A stretch of 42,278 bases of DNA from positions 1-42,278 of the forward strand of contig CAMBDW010000014.1 of NCBI GenBank assembly GCA_945865535.1. Reading direction: 5' to 3'. Shown in pieces: positions 24,278-31,938 of this stretch. The stretch comes from Chryseobacterium gleum (GTDB lineage Bacteria > Bacteroidota > Bacteroidia > Flavobacteriales > BACL11). The number at the start of each line of letters is the position of its first letter. The stretch's first letter is position 1. Under the pieces are notes generated by a model. The model was not told the DNA's origin. It saw nothing but the letters and a program-made list of their open reading frames with translations, and searched no databases. The translations under genes were made by a program, and so were the position numbers.

Positions 24278-25585
24278 ATGACAACATTTAAAGTAAAAGG
24301 AGGAGTTAAGCTAAAAGGAGATCTGCATCCACAAGGAGCAAAAAATGAAGCGTTACAAGTATTGTGCGCAGTACTACTAACGCCTGAGGAAGTAATAATG
24401 CAAAATGTACCTAACATCAGTGATGTAAACATCCTCATTGACCTTTTGCGTGATTTGAATGTTCGTGTAAAAAAATTGGATGAAACTACTTACAGTTTTA
24501 CAGCTATCAAAGTAGATATTGATTATTTATCCTCTGATGCTTACAAAACAAAAAGTAGCCGCATTAGAGGATCAATTATGATGGTAGGACCACTTTTAGC
24601 CCGTTATGGGAAAGGTTATATTCCAAGACCTGGAGGAGATAAAATTGGAAGAAGAAGATTAGATACTCACTTCATAGGATTTGAAAATTTAGGAGCTAAA
24701 TTTGTTTATGATAGTAAAGAAGAATTTTACCGTGTAACTGCCAAAAACTTAAAAGGGGCGTATATGTTGCTTGATGAAGCCTCAGTAACTGGTACTGCTA
24801 ACATCATTATGACGGCAGTTATGGCAAAAGGCAAAACAACTATTTACAATGCTGCTTGCGAGCCTTATTTGCAACAATTGTGCAAAATGCTTAACTCCAT
24901 GGGAGCAAAAATAACTGGTGTTGGATCAAACTTAATTACTATTGAGGGGGTTAAATATTTAGGAGGATGTACTCATAGAATTTTACCTGATATGATTGAA
25001 ATTGGTTCCTTTATAGGGCTTGCGGCAATCACAAAATCAGAAATTACTATTAAGAATGTCGCTTATGATGAACTGGGTGTTATTCCTTCTGTTTTTGCTA
25101 AATTAGGAATCAAGATGGAACGAAAAGGAGATGATATTTTCATTCCATCACAAGATAGTTATGAAATACAATCTTTTATTGATGGCTCTATATTAACAAT
25201 CTCTGACGCCCCATGGCCAGGATTTACCCCTGATTTATTGAGTATTATTTTGGTAGTAGCTTCACAGGCAAAAGGGAGTGTCCTTATTCATCAAAAAATG
25301 TTTGAATCTCGCCTTTTCTTTGTGGACAAATTAATTGATATGGGAGCTCAAATTATTTTATGTGACCCACACAGAGCAACTGTAATTGGATTGAATCATC
25401 AATTTAAGTTTAAGCCTACAAAAATGAGCTCTCCTGATATTAGAGCGGGGGTTTCTTTGCTTTTAGCTGCCCTGGCTGCTGATGGAGAAAGCACCATTGA
25501 TAATGTAGAGCAAATTGATAGAGGATATCAAAATATTGACACTAGATTAAATGCTATTGGTGCTCAAATTACTAGAATCGATTAA
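24278..25585 (+). CDS. murA: UDP-N-acetylglucosamine 1-carboxyvinyltransferase with active-site Asp
   Basis: A 435-aa enzyme for the first committed step of peptidoglycan synthesis: transfer of enolpyruvate from PEP to UDP-GlcNAc. Residues 20-25 (GAKNEA) and the ending GYQNIDTRLNAIGA are typical. The active-site loop reads RPGGDKIGRR, so D121 replaces the catalytic Cys (Cys115 in E. coli) that fosfomycin alkylates. The same replacement is known from naturally fosfomycin-resistant MurA enzymes such as that of Mycobacterium tuberculosis. It begins directly after the DUF4290 stop codon and is followed by a TlpA-like gene 30 bases later. Confidence 0.96.
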   Translation: MTTFKVKGGVKLKGDLHPQGAKNEALQVLCAVLLTPEEVIMQNVPNISDVNILIDLLRDLNVRVKKLDETTYSFTAIKVDIDYLSSDAYKTKSSRIRGSIMMVGPLLARYGKGYIPRPGGDKIGRRRLDTHFIGFENLGAKFVYDSKEEFYRVTAKNLKGAYMLLDEASVTGTANIIMTAVMAKGKTTIYNAACEPYLQQLCKMLNSMGAKITGVGSNLITIEGVKYLGGCTHRILPDMIEIGSFIGLAAITKSEITIKNVAYDELGVIPSVFAKLGIKMERKGDDIFIPSQDSYEIQSFIDGSILTISDAPWPGFTPDLLSIILVVASQAKGSVLIHQKMFESRLFFVDKLIDMGAQIILCDPHRATVIGLNHQFKFKPTKMSSPDIRAGVSLLLAALAADGESTIDNVEQIDRGYQNIDTRLNAIGAQITRID

Positions 25586-25615
25586 TTAATCTTAACAACC
25601 ATAATTTACTAAACC

Positions 25616-26128
25616 ATGAAAAAACTACTAGCTTTTATAGCAATCAATTGCTTAATTATTAACTTATCCTTTGGACAAGAAGTAGGCCTAAAGATAGGTG
25701 ACATTGCGCCTGAATTAGCATACAATAATCCTAAAGGAGTAAAAATGAAACTCTCTAGCTTAAAAGGAAAATTAGTGCTTATTGATTTTTGGGCAAGTTG
25801 GTGTGGGCCGTGCAGAAGAGAAAATCCAAATATTGTAGATGCCTACAAAAAATATACTAAAACAACATTCAAAAATGGGAAAGGATTTGAAGTTTTTTCT
25901 TTATCCTTAGACAGCAAGCAAGACGCCTGGGTAAAAGCGATTAATGACGATCAATTATTTTGGCAGTACCATGTTTCTGATTTAGGAGGATGGCAGTCAG
26001 AAGGATCTAATAGATACGGAATTCGTTCCATACCAAGTAATGTATTGATTGATGGCAAGGGGATTATTATTGCTCGCGACCTAAAAGGTCAGGATTTACA
26101 CCAATTTCTAGAAAGATCTAAAAAATAA
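25616..26128 (+). CDS. TlpA-like thioredoxin-fold protein, exported
   Basis: A 170-aa protein with a signal peptide (about 1-20, ending SFGQ) and a thioredoxin fold of the AhpC-TSA/TlpA type. The redox pair is C63 and C66 in WASWCGPCR. IGDIAPEL at 27-34 begins the domain, and the cis-Pro loop IRSIPSNVLID lies near the end. It probably keeps cysteines of exported proteins reduced or serves cytochrome c maturation. It is downstream of murA with a 30-base gap and no clear promoter of its own. Confidence 0.88.
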   Translation: MKKLLAFIAINCLIINLSFGQEVGLKIGDIAPELAYNNPKGVKMKLSSLKGKLVLIDFWASWCGPCRRENPNIVDAYKKYTKTTFKNGKGFEVFSLSLDSKQDAWVKAINDDQLFWQYHVSDLGGWQSEGSNRYGIRSIPSNVLIDGKGIIIARDLKGQDLHQFLERSKK

Positions 26129-26154
26129 ACTGCCAAATTGTCTTTTTATCCCTT

Positions 26155-26171
26155 TTGGCAAAATATTTGCA
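26155..26171 (+). promoter_or_regulatory. Sigma-54 type promoter for grpE-dnaJ
   Basis: TTGGCA (26155-26160) and TTTGCA (26166-26171) place GG and GC exactly ten bases apart, the invariant -24/-12 spacing of RpoN promoters. The expected start of transcription near 26181 gives a leader of about 19 bases before the ATG at 26200. A TGCCAAA at 26131-26137 mirrors the -24 region. No CIRCE element and no good TAnnTTTG are present in this gap. Confidence 0.72.
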
Positions 26172-26199
26172 CTAGCATATTGGTGTAAAAAAATATACA

Positions 26200-26757
26200 A
26201 TGAACAAGAAAAAAAATAAAGCCCAAAAAATTACTGACGAAACAATTAATACTGAAGTAGAAAAAACTGAAGAAAAAGTTAGTAATGATGAAGATATAAA
26301 TGAAGAAGAAATAAAAATTCCTATAACAACTGAAGAGCTTTTAGCTATAGAGAAAGATAAAAACTTGCGACTATTTGCTGAGTTTGAAAATTTTAGAAAA
26401 AGGACTGCCAGAGAAAGAATGGAACTTTTCAGCACTGCCAATAAGGACATAATGACTATTTTACTGCCAATTCTTGATAATTTTGAGCGCTCCATAAAAG
26501 CCAATAATTATGCTGATGATGATGGTTCTGTTTTAATCTACAAACAACTAAAATCAGAACTTACAAAAAAAGGACTTACCCAAATGGAGGATCCAATTGG
26601 AAAAACACTTGACACTGATTTTCATGAGGCAATAACCAATATTCCTGCGCTAACAGATGCTGATAAAGGAAAAATAATGGATGTTATTGAAAAAGGATAT
26701 TTACTAGGGGATAAGGTATTGCGTTACGCCAAAGTAGTAGTAGCAAATAAAGAATAA
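26200..26757 (+). CDS. grpE: Nucleotide exchange factor GrpE
   Basis: A 185-aa protein. The N-terminal 45 residues are acidic and low in complexity (many Glu), followed by the long dimer coiled coil containing RLFAEFENFRKRTARER (about 62-78) and ILPILDNFERSIKA. The C-terminal beta domain has GYLLGDKVLRYAKVVVA. GrpE releases ADP from DnaK; dnaK itself is not in this window. Three bases separate it from dnaJ. The upstream sigma-54 promoter suggests RpoN-controlled expression of this chaperone operon. Confidence 0.96.
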   Translation: MNKKKNKAQKITDETINTEVEKTEEKVSNDEDINEEEIKIPITTEELLAIEKDKNLRLFAEFENFRKRTARERMELFSTANKDIMTILLPILDNFERSIKANNYADDDGSVLIYKQLKSELTKKGLTQMEDPIGKTLDTDFHEAITNIPALTDADKGKIMDVIEKGYLLGDKVLRYAKVVVANKE

Positions 26758-26760
26758 ACC

Positions 26761-27879
26761 ATGTCAAAAAAAGATTATTACGAAACCTTAGGAGTAAGTA
26801 GAAATGCTGATGCAAAAGAAGTAAAGAAAGCATACAGACAACTAGCCATACAATACCACCCAGATAAAAACCCAAATAACAAAGCAGCTGAAGAAAAATT
26901 TAAAGAGGCGGCTGAGGCTTATGATGTATTAAGCAATCCTCAAAAGAAACAAAAATACGATCAGTTCGGGCACGCAGGGATGGGTGGCGCAGCAGGAGGA
27001 GGCTTTGGTGGAGGAGGCATGAATATGGATGATATTTTTAGTCAATTTGGCGACATATTTGGAGGTGGCGGTTTTGGAGGTTTTGGTGGAGGAGGAAGTA
27101 GAGGCAGGCGAGTGGTAAAAGGAACAAACCTCAGGATTCAATTATCATTAAATTTACAAGAAGTAGCTGAAGGAGTTGAAAAGAAAATAAAAGTTAGCCG
27201 ATTGGTAAATGCTGAAGGAGTTACATATACTACTTGTAATACTTGCCATGGCAGTGGACAAATTACTAGAATTAGCAATACCATTTTAGGGCAAATGCAA
27301 ACCCAAAGTACCTGCCCACATTGTAATGGGAATGGTAAAATCATTAATAAGCGACCATCTGGAACAGATGCCAATGGGATGCTCAAAGAAAGCGAAACTG
27401 TAAAAATTACCATTCCTGCCGGAGTTGAAGATGGTATGCAGCTAAAAGTAAGTGGGAAAGGAAATGCAGCTCCATTTGAGGGGGTCAATGGGGATTTAAT
27501 TGTGCTTATTGCTATTGAAGAGCATGACAAATTAATTCGTGACGGTCAAAATTTACATTATGATCATTATATCAGCTTTTCTGATGCTGCCCTTGGTACT
27601 TCCTCTGAAATTCCAACAGTAACAGGAAAAGTTAAAATCAAACTTGAAGAAGGGATTCAAAGTGGCAAGATTTTAAGATTAAAAGGAAAAGGATTGCCTT
27701 CGGTAAATAGTTATGGAAATGGAGATTTACTCATACATATTAATGTCTGGACTCCTCAAAACTTATCCAAAAAAGAAAAGAACTTTTTTGAAGAAAGTAA
27801 AAAATCAGATACCTTTACTCCAAATCCTACACTAAAGGATAAATCCTTTTTTGATCGGGTAAAAGAAATGTTTGGCTAA
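26761..27879 (+). CDS. dnaJ: Chaperone DnaJ with a single zinc centre
   Basis: A 372-aa type I J-protein. The J domain has HPD at 33-35, followed by a Gly/Phe-rich linker (about 72-115), a reduced zinc domain and the C-terminal substrate domains ending in KEMFG. The normal four CxxCxGxG motifs are reduced to two: C159-C162 (CNTCHGSG) and C185-C188 (CPHCNGNG), which correspond to motifs 2 and 3 (zinc centre II). The place of motif 1 reads VNAEGVTY and that of motif 4 reads RPSGTDANGM, so zinc centre I is absent. Centre II is the one required for handing substrate to DnaK, so the protein should still work. Confidence 0.95.
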   Translation: MSKKDYYETLGVSRNADAKEVKKAYRQLAIQYHPDKNPNNKAAEEKFKEAAEAYDVLSNPQKKQKYDQFGHAGMGGAAGGGFGGGGMNMDDIFSQFGDIFGGGGFGGFGGGGSRGRRVVKGTNLRIQLSLNLQEVAEGVEKKIKVSRLVNAEGVTYTTCNTCHGSGQITRISNTILGQMQTQSTCPHCNGNGKIINKRPSGTDANGMLKESETVKITIPAGVEDGMQLKVSGKGNAAPFEGVNGDLIVLIAIEEHDKLIRDGQNLHYDHYISFSDAALGTSSEIPTVTGKVKIKLEEGIQSGKILRLKGKGLPSVNSYGNGDLLIHINVWTPQNLSKKEKNFFEESKKSDTFTPNPTLKDKSFFDRVKEMFG

Positions 27880-27883
27880 AATT

Positions 27884-28780
27884 ATGAAAGAAAATCTCCT
27901 TATAGTAAAAGATGTTGTTAAACAATATGGAAATTATACAGCCCTGACTAATGTCAATATTACAGTTCCTAAAGGAAGTGTTTATGGATTGCTAGGTCCT
28001 AATGGGGCTGGCAAAACCACCTTGATGCGTATCATTAATCAAATTACTGCCCCAGATAGTGGAGAAGTGATTTTTGATGGGGAAAAATTACAACAACATC
28101 ATATTGCTGATATTGGCTACATGCCAGAGGAAAGAGGGCTCTACAAAAAGATGAAAGTTGGGGAGCAAGCGCTTTACTTAGCCCAACTTAAAGGAATGAG
28201 CTACAATGAAGCCCTTGAAAAACTTAAATGCTGGTTTGAAAAGTTAGATATCCTTACTTGGTGGGATAAAAAAGTAGAGGAACTCAGTAAGGGTATGGCT
28301 CAAAAAATTCAGTTTGTAGTAACAGTAATACACGAACCCAAGCTTTTGATTTTTGACGAGCCATTTTCAGGCTTTGATCCAATAAATGCGGCAATAATTA
28401 GAAAAGAAATTGTAAATCTAAGTCAAAAAGGAACAACTATTATCTTCTCCACTCACAGAATGGAATCAGTAGAGGAAATTTGCGATCATATTGCGCTTAT
28501 TAATAAATCTAAAACAATATTAGAAGGTACAATTGAAAGCATAAAAGAACAATTTACAACTAATAATTATGAAGTAATACTTAAAAATGGGGAATTACAA
28601 AATACTGATTTATATGATTTAATCTCTAGTAAAAAAGATACATTCCGTATTTTATTAAAAGAGGCAGTGAGCGGAAAAGAGGCTTTGCATTATATCAATA
28701 CAAATTATGATGTAATGTCTTTTAAAAAAGAAAGCCCAACTATGGAAGAAATTTTTATTAAAGCTGTGAACAATGCATAA
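27884..28780 (+). CDS. ABC transporter ATP-binding protein, NatA type
   Basis: A 298-aa ATPase from ATG 27884; a TTG reading from 27872 would overlap dnaJ and is less likely. Walker A is GPNGAGKTT at 38-46, the signature is LSKGMAQK, Walker B is LLIFDEPFSGFDP, and the H loop is STHRME. The C-terminal 70 residues form the DUF4162-like extension found in NatA-type ATPases. It starts five bases after the dnaJ stop and overlaps the permease gene by eight bases, so it belongs to the grpE-dnaJ transcript. Substrate is unknown; NatAB in Bacillus exports sodium. Confidence 0.9.
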   Translation: MKENLLIVKDVVKQYGNYTALTNVNITVPKGSVYGLLGPNGAGKTTLMRIINQITAPDSGEVIFDGEKLQQHHIADIGYMPEERGLYKKMKVGEQALYLAQLKGMSYNEALEKLKCWFEKLDILTWWDKKVEELSKGMAQKIQFVVTVIHEPKLLIFDEPFSGFDPINAAIIRKEIVNLSQKGTTIIFSTHRMESVEEICDHIALINKSKTILEGTIESIKEQFTTNNYEVILKNGELQNTDLYDLISSKKDTFRILLKEAVSGKEALHYINTNYDVMSFKKESPTMEEIFIKAVNNA

Positions 28781-30023
28781 AATTTGGCTAATACTAAAAA
28801 GAGAATATCTAGTAAGGGTAAGAAAGAAATCCTTTATTGTGATGACCATTTTAGGCCCATTACTTATGGCTGCTCTTATTATTGCTCCTGTTTATTTAGC
28901 CATGGAAAGCCAAGAAGAGCGTATAATAGCTGTTAATCAACAAGAAAGATTTTTACTAAAAGATACTGAATTTTTGCATTTTACAACAATACCTGATTTT
29001 GAAGCAACTAATCTTAGTAAGGATTTTAGTCAAAGCCCTTATTATGCGCTACTGTATATAGAAGGAGAAAAGTTTACCCTTTACTCGAGTCAGCAAATTA
29101 GTTTAAACGTAAGTGGTGATATTCAAAAACAACTGGAGCAAATTATTGAAATAGAAAATCTAAAAAAGGCAGGGATTGATCCCCAAATCATTGAAAATGC
29201 TAAACCAGAGATTGAGATAACAACCAAACTAATTGGTGAAGATGGGAGTAGTACTAACTCACATTCTGAAGCCAGTATGGGTATTGGCTTTATCTCAGGC
29301 ATACTTATATATATATTTATCTTTATGTACGGGAGCATGGTGATGAGGGGTGTTATTGAAGAAAAAACAAGCCGAATAGTTGAAGTAATTATTTCTTCTG
29401 TAAAACCATTTCAACTTATGATGGGTAAAATACTAGGGGTAGCACTTGTAGGGCTTACCCAATTTATACTTTGGATACTACTTACAATTATGATATCTAC
29501 CGTTGCAGAATTGACTTTTTTAGATACTAGTAGCATGGCAAATGGAATGAGTACTAACGAGCAGTCGATCATTTTAGCTCAAGTGACAAGCGCAACTGGA
29601 GGGATTAATCTAACTCAGATTTTCTTATCCTTTATCTTTTACTTTTTAGCAGGCTATTTAATGTACAGTTCTTTATTTGCCGCAGTTGGTTCTGCAGTAG
29701 ATGCAGAGGCCGATACCCAGCAGTTTATGCTGCCTATAACAATTCCTCTTATATTCTCTTTTATACTTATACAGCCCATAATGGATAACCCTGATGGCAC
29801 CTTAGCATTCTGGATGAGCATTATTCCCTTTACTTCACCTGTTATAATGATGGTAAGACTTCCTTTTGGGGTTGATAGTTGGGAATTGTTACTTTCTATG
29901 GGGATATTAGTGGGGACATTTATTACTACTACATGGCTAGCAGGGCGTATTTACCGCACGGGAATATTGATGTATGGAAAGAAAGCAAGCTACAAAGAGC
30001 TGTGGAAATGGCTTAGATATTAG
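28773..30023 (+). CDS. ABC-2 type permease, NatB-like
   Basis: A 416-aa membrane protein. One N-terminal helix (about 22-45) is followed by a large extracytoplasmic domain (about 46-165) and then five or six membrane segments, the ABC-2 (NatB) plan. The block VMRGVIEEKTSRIVEVIISS around 188-207 is the coupling helix region typical of this class, followed by KPFQLMMGKILGVALVGL. It is the partner of the ATPase gene it overlaps, forming an exporter. The last 10 residues are basic and cytoplasmic. Confidence 0.9.
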   Translation: MHKIWLILKREYLVRVRKKSFIVMTILGPLLMAALIIAPVYLAMESQEERIIAVNQQERFLLKDTEFLHFTTIPDFEATNLSKDFSQSPYYALLYIEGEKFTLYSSQQISLNVSGDIQKQLEQIIEIENLKKAGIDPQIIENAKPEIEITTKLIGEDGSSTNSHSEASMGIGFISGILIYIFIFMYGSMVMRGVIEEKTSRIVEVIISSVKPFQLMMGKILGVALVGLTQFILWILLTIMISTVAELTFLDTSSMANGMSTNEQSIILAQVTSATGGINLTQIFLSFIFYFLAGYLMYSSLFAAVGSAVDAEADTQQFMLPITIPLIFSFILIQPIMDNPDGTLAFWMSIIPFTSPVIMMVRLPFGVDSWELLLSMGILVGTFITTTWLAGRIYRTGILMYGKKASYKELWKWLRY

Positions 30024-30182
30024 CTTGTATATTCACTTTTTTTTACCTTTTGGCTGTTTTTATGTGCAAATTTTGACTTTTTTGATTACAATTTTATTAA
30101 AAAATTACACCATTTAAACTATTGTCTATTAAGTACTTAAGCACAATACAAACATTTTAATGTTAAAAAGAGTGTGTTTTTT

Positions 30183-30214
30183 TTGAACTCAATTGTTAAA
30201 GAGGTTTATCTTTG
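30183..30214 (+). promoter_or_regulatory. Promoter of the porin-like gene
   Basis: TTG (30183-30185, in a TTTTTTG run) and TATCTTTG (30207-30214) are 21 bases apart, a full Bacteroidota promoter. It lies about 30 bases before the ATG at 30245. The 221-base gap before the gene holds nothing else I can name. Confidence 0.8.
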
Positions 30215-30244
30215 CACCAGTATTAACCAAATTTTAATTAAATA

Positions 30245-31288
30245 ATGAAAAAGAATTTACGAAACATATTAGCCCTTTCTTTAGGTCTAATGACAACTGT
30301 CGCTTTCGCTCAAGATTGGAATGTTGATTCTAGAACAAGAATAGACATGAGTGGAGATAACAGTAAAATGAGTACTGACCAAAGAGTTACTGTAGGTACT
30401 ACTTGGGGAGGTGATGCTTGGGGTATCCATGTTTCATCTGATGTTAACTATACATTTGTTAACTATACATTAGCAGATACAAATGGAGCAGGAGCTTCAA
30501 TGAATATCTATGAGGCTTATGCTTCTACTGACCTAATGGGTTACGCTAGCTTAACTGCCGGCCGTCAAGCTCTAAATTATGGTTCAGGAGCTTTAATGTC
30601 TTCTAACGATTGGGCTGCTTCAAGAACTACTTGGGATGGTATGAAGTTCGGCTTAAACCTTGACATGGCTGACATTACTGTTGGTTACCATTCACAAAAT
30701 GGTGGTGATGCAGATGAAGAATCTACAGGTAACATGTGGGTAAATGCTGGTGGTGAATTTTCTGGATGGAAAGTAAATGTATTATACATGACTGAGCAAG
30801 CTAACGGAGAGTCTGGAGATGCTGCAACTGGAATTGATATCTCTGGTGAATTAATGGGAGCTGGAATTTCTGCTTCTATGAACACAGATTATGCTGGTGG
30901 AGAGATGAATATGTTAGGTGTTTCTTACGCTGTAAATGATGACATGAATGTTGTTGCTGGTTATACAACATATGGTGAAACTGGATTTACAATGGCAGGA
31001 ACTAACATGTATGGATCATGGATGGAAACTGGAGGTGTTGGTTACTTAGGAGCTAATGATGAAAACTTATCTATTGGAGGAACTTATGGAATGGGAGCAT
31101 TTAATTTAGGAGCTACTATGCACATGATTACAGATTCAGAAGATGATACTTATGAGAGAGATGTAATGGAACTTTCATTAGGTTACTCATTAAACGATAA
31201 TGCTGGTGTATCACTTAAGTATGCTACTGACGCAACAGGTGATGATGAAGCAAAATATATGTGGGTAACTTTAAATGTAGGTTTATAA
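30245..31288 (+). CDS. Porin-like outer-membrane beta-barrel protein
   Basis: A 347-aa protein with a signal peptide (about 1-22, ending AFAQ). The body is a run of short amphipathic strands with Gly/Asn/Asp turns and many aromatics, as in 16- to 18-strand porins; NIYEAYASTDLMGYASLTAG (about 99-118) followed by RQALNYGSG recalls the alginate-export porin family. The mature part contains no Cys and is strongly acidic. It has a strong promoter and a strong terminator of its own, so it is probably an abundant general porin. The substrate is not predictable. Confidence 0.78.
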   Translation: MKKNLRNILALSLGLMTTVAFAQDWNVDSRTRIDMSGDNSKMSTDQRVTVGTTWGGDAWGIHVSSDVNYTFVNYTLADTNGAGASMNIYEAYASTDLMGYASLTAGRQALNYGSGALMSSNDWAASRTTWDGMKFGLNLDMADITVGYHSQNGGDADEESTGNMWVNAGGEFSGWKVNVLYMTEQANGESGDAATGIDISGELMGAGISASMNTDYAGGEMNMLGVSYAVNDDMNVVAGYTTYGETGFTMAGTNMYGSWMETGGVGYLGANDENLSIGGTYGMGAFNLGATMHMITDSEDDTYERDVMELSLGYSLNDNAGVSLKYATDATGDDEAKYMWVTLNVGL

Positions 31289-31311
31289 GAATACCATATA
31301 AAAGATATATT

Positions 31312-31342
31312 AAAGGGCTGCATTTTGCAGCCCTTTTTTTTT
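31312..31342 (+). terminator. Strong rho-independent terminator of the porin-like gene
   Basis: GGGCTGCA pairs with TGCAGCCC around a three-T loop, extended by AAA/TTT, and is followed by nine T. Clean single-gene terminator 24 bases after the stop codon. Confidence 0.92.
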
Positions 31343-31460
31343 ATTTCTATATCTAGCAACTAACAAGATATTGTTAAGAAGTGCTTCAAATAAACAGAAA
31401 TGGCCAGTGCTAACTTTACTACCTTGCGCCCATTATTAACTATTTAAATATTTAAAAAAA

Positions 31461-31889
31461 ATGAAAAAACTATTTTTAACCGCAGTTGTTGCATTCTCAA
31501 CATTAGTTGCATCTGCACAGTTCATGGTTGTTACTACTTATGATGGCGACCAAGAAGAAAATGCAGATAAAATTACTGCAAATCTAGGTGTTGGGTACAT
31601 GATAAATGATGCATTAGTAGTTGGGTTAGCAATGAATCCAGAAGTAGCAGGTGAAGACAGAACTTATGATGTATGGGCTCGTTACAATATTGCTCAAGTA
31701 GAAGGTGCTTATGCAGCTTTACAAATGCCAACAGAAGATGGATCTGAAAACATGGAAATTGGTTTAGGATTTTCTTTTAATGTATGGAATGGCTTATATA
31801 TTGAGCCTAACTATATGATGCCAACAAAAGAAGATGACAATGGAGATAGAGAAGGATCGTTCAATCTTGGTATAGGATACCGATTCTAA
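31461..31889 (+). CDS. Small outer-membrane beta-barrel protein
   Basis: A 142-aa protein with a signal peptide (about 1-19, ending ASAQ). The mature part has about eight short beta strands (VTTYDGDQ, ITANLGVGYMIND, YDVWARYNI, MEIGLGFSFNVWNGLYIEPNY) and ends SFNLGIGYRF, with a terminal Phe as barrel proteins require. It resembles an eight-strand OmpA/OmpW-type barrel without an extra domain. It follows the larger porin-like gene but has its own terminator. The function is unknown; like its neighbour it is acidic. Confidence 0.72.
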   Translation: MKKLFLTAVVAFSTLVASAQFMVVTTYDGDQEENADKITANLGVGYMINDALVVGLAMNPEVAGEDRTYDVWARYNIAQVEGAYAALQMPTEDGSENMEIGLGFSFNVWNGLYIEPNYMMPTKEDDNGDREGSFNLGIGYRF

Positions 31890-31910
31890 GAATTTAATTT
31901 CTTAAATTAT

Positions 31911-31938
31911 AAAAAAGCCAGCTTAGCTGGCTTTTTTT
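31911..31938. terminator. Bidirectional terminator between convergent genes
   Basis: AAAAAAGCCAGC and GCTGGCTTTTTT form a perfect 12-pair stem around a three-base loop, with T tracts on both strands. Its right end overlaps the first bases of the alaS stop codon, so it serves both the small barrel gene and alaS. Confidence 0.92.

Noticed and set aside
26172-26504. Antisense frame of 110 codons opposite grpE
   Set aside because: Ser/Phe-rich mirror of the Glu/Lys-rich GrpE N terminus, an artefact of biased codons.
30050-30070. Second sigma-54-like sequence (TTTTGGC ... GTGCAAA) before the porin-like gene
   Set aside because: GG and GC are 12 bases apart, not 10, and a full TTG/TAnnTTTG promoter lies downstream, so the RpoN reading is not supported.
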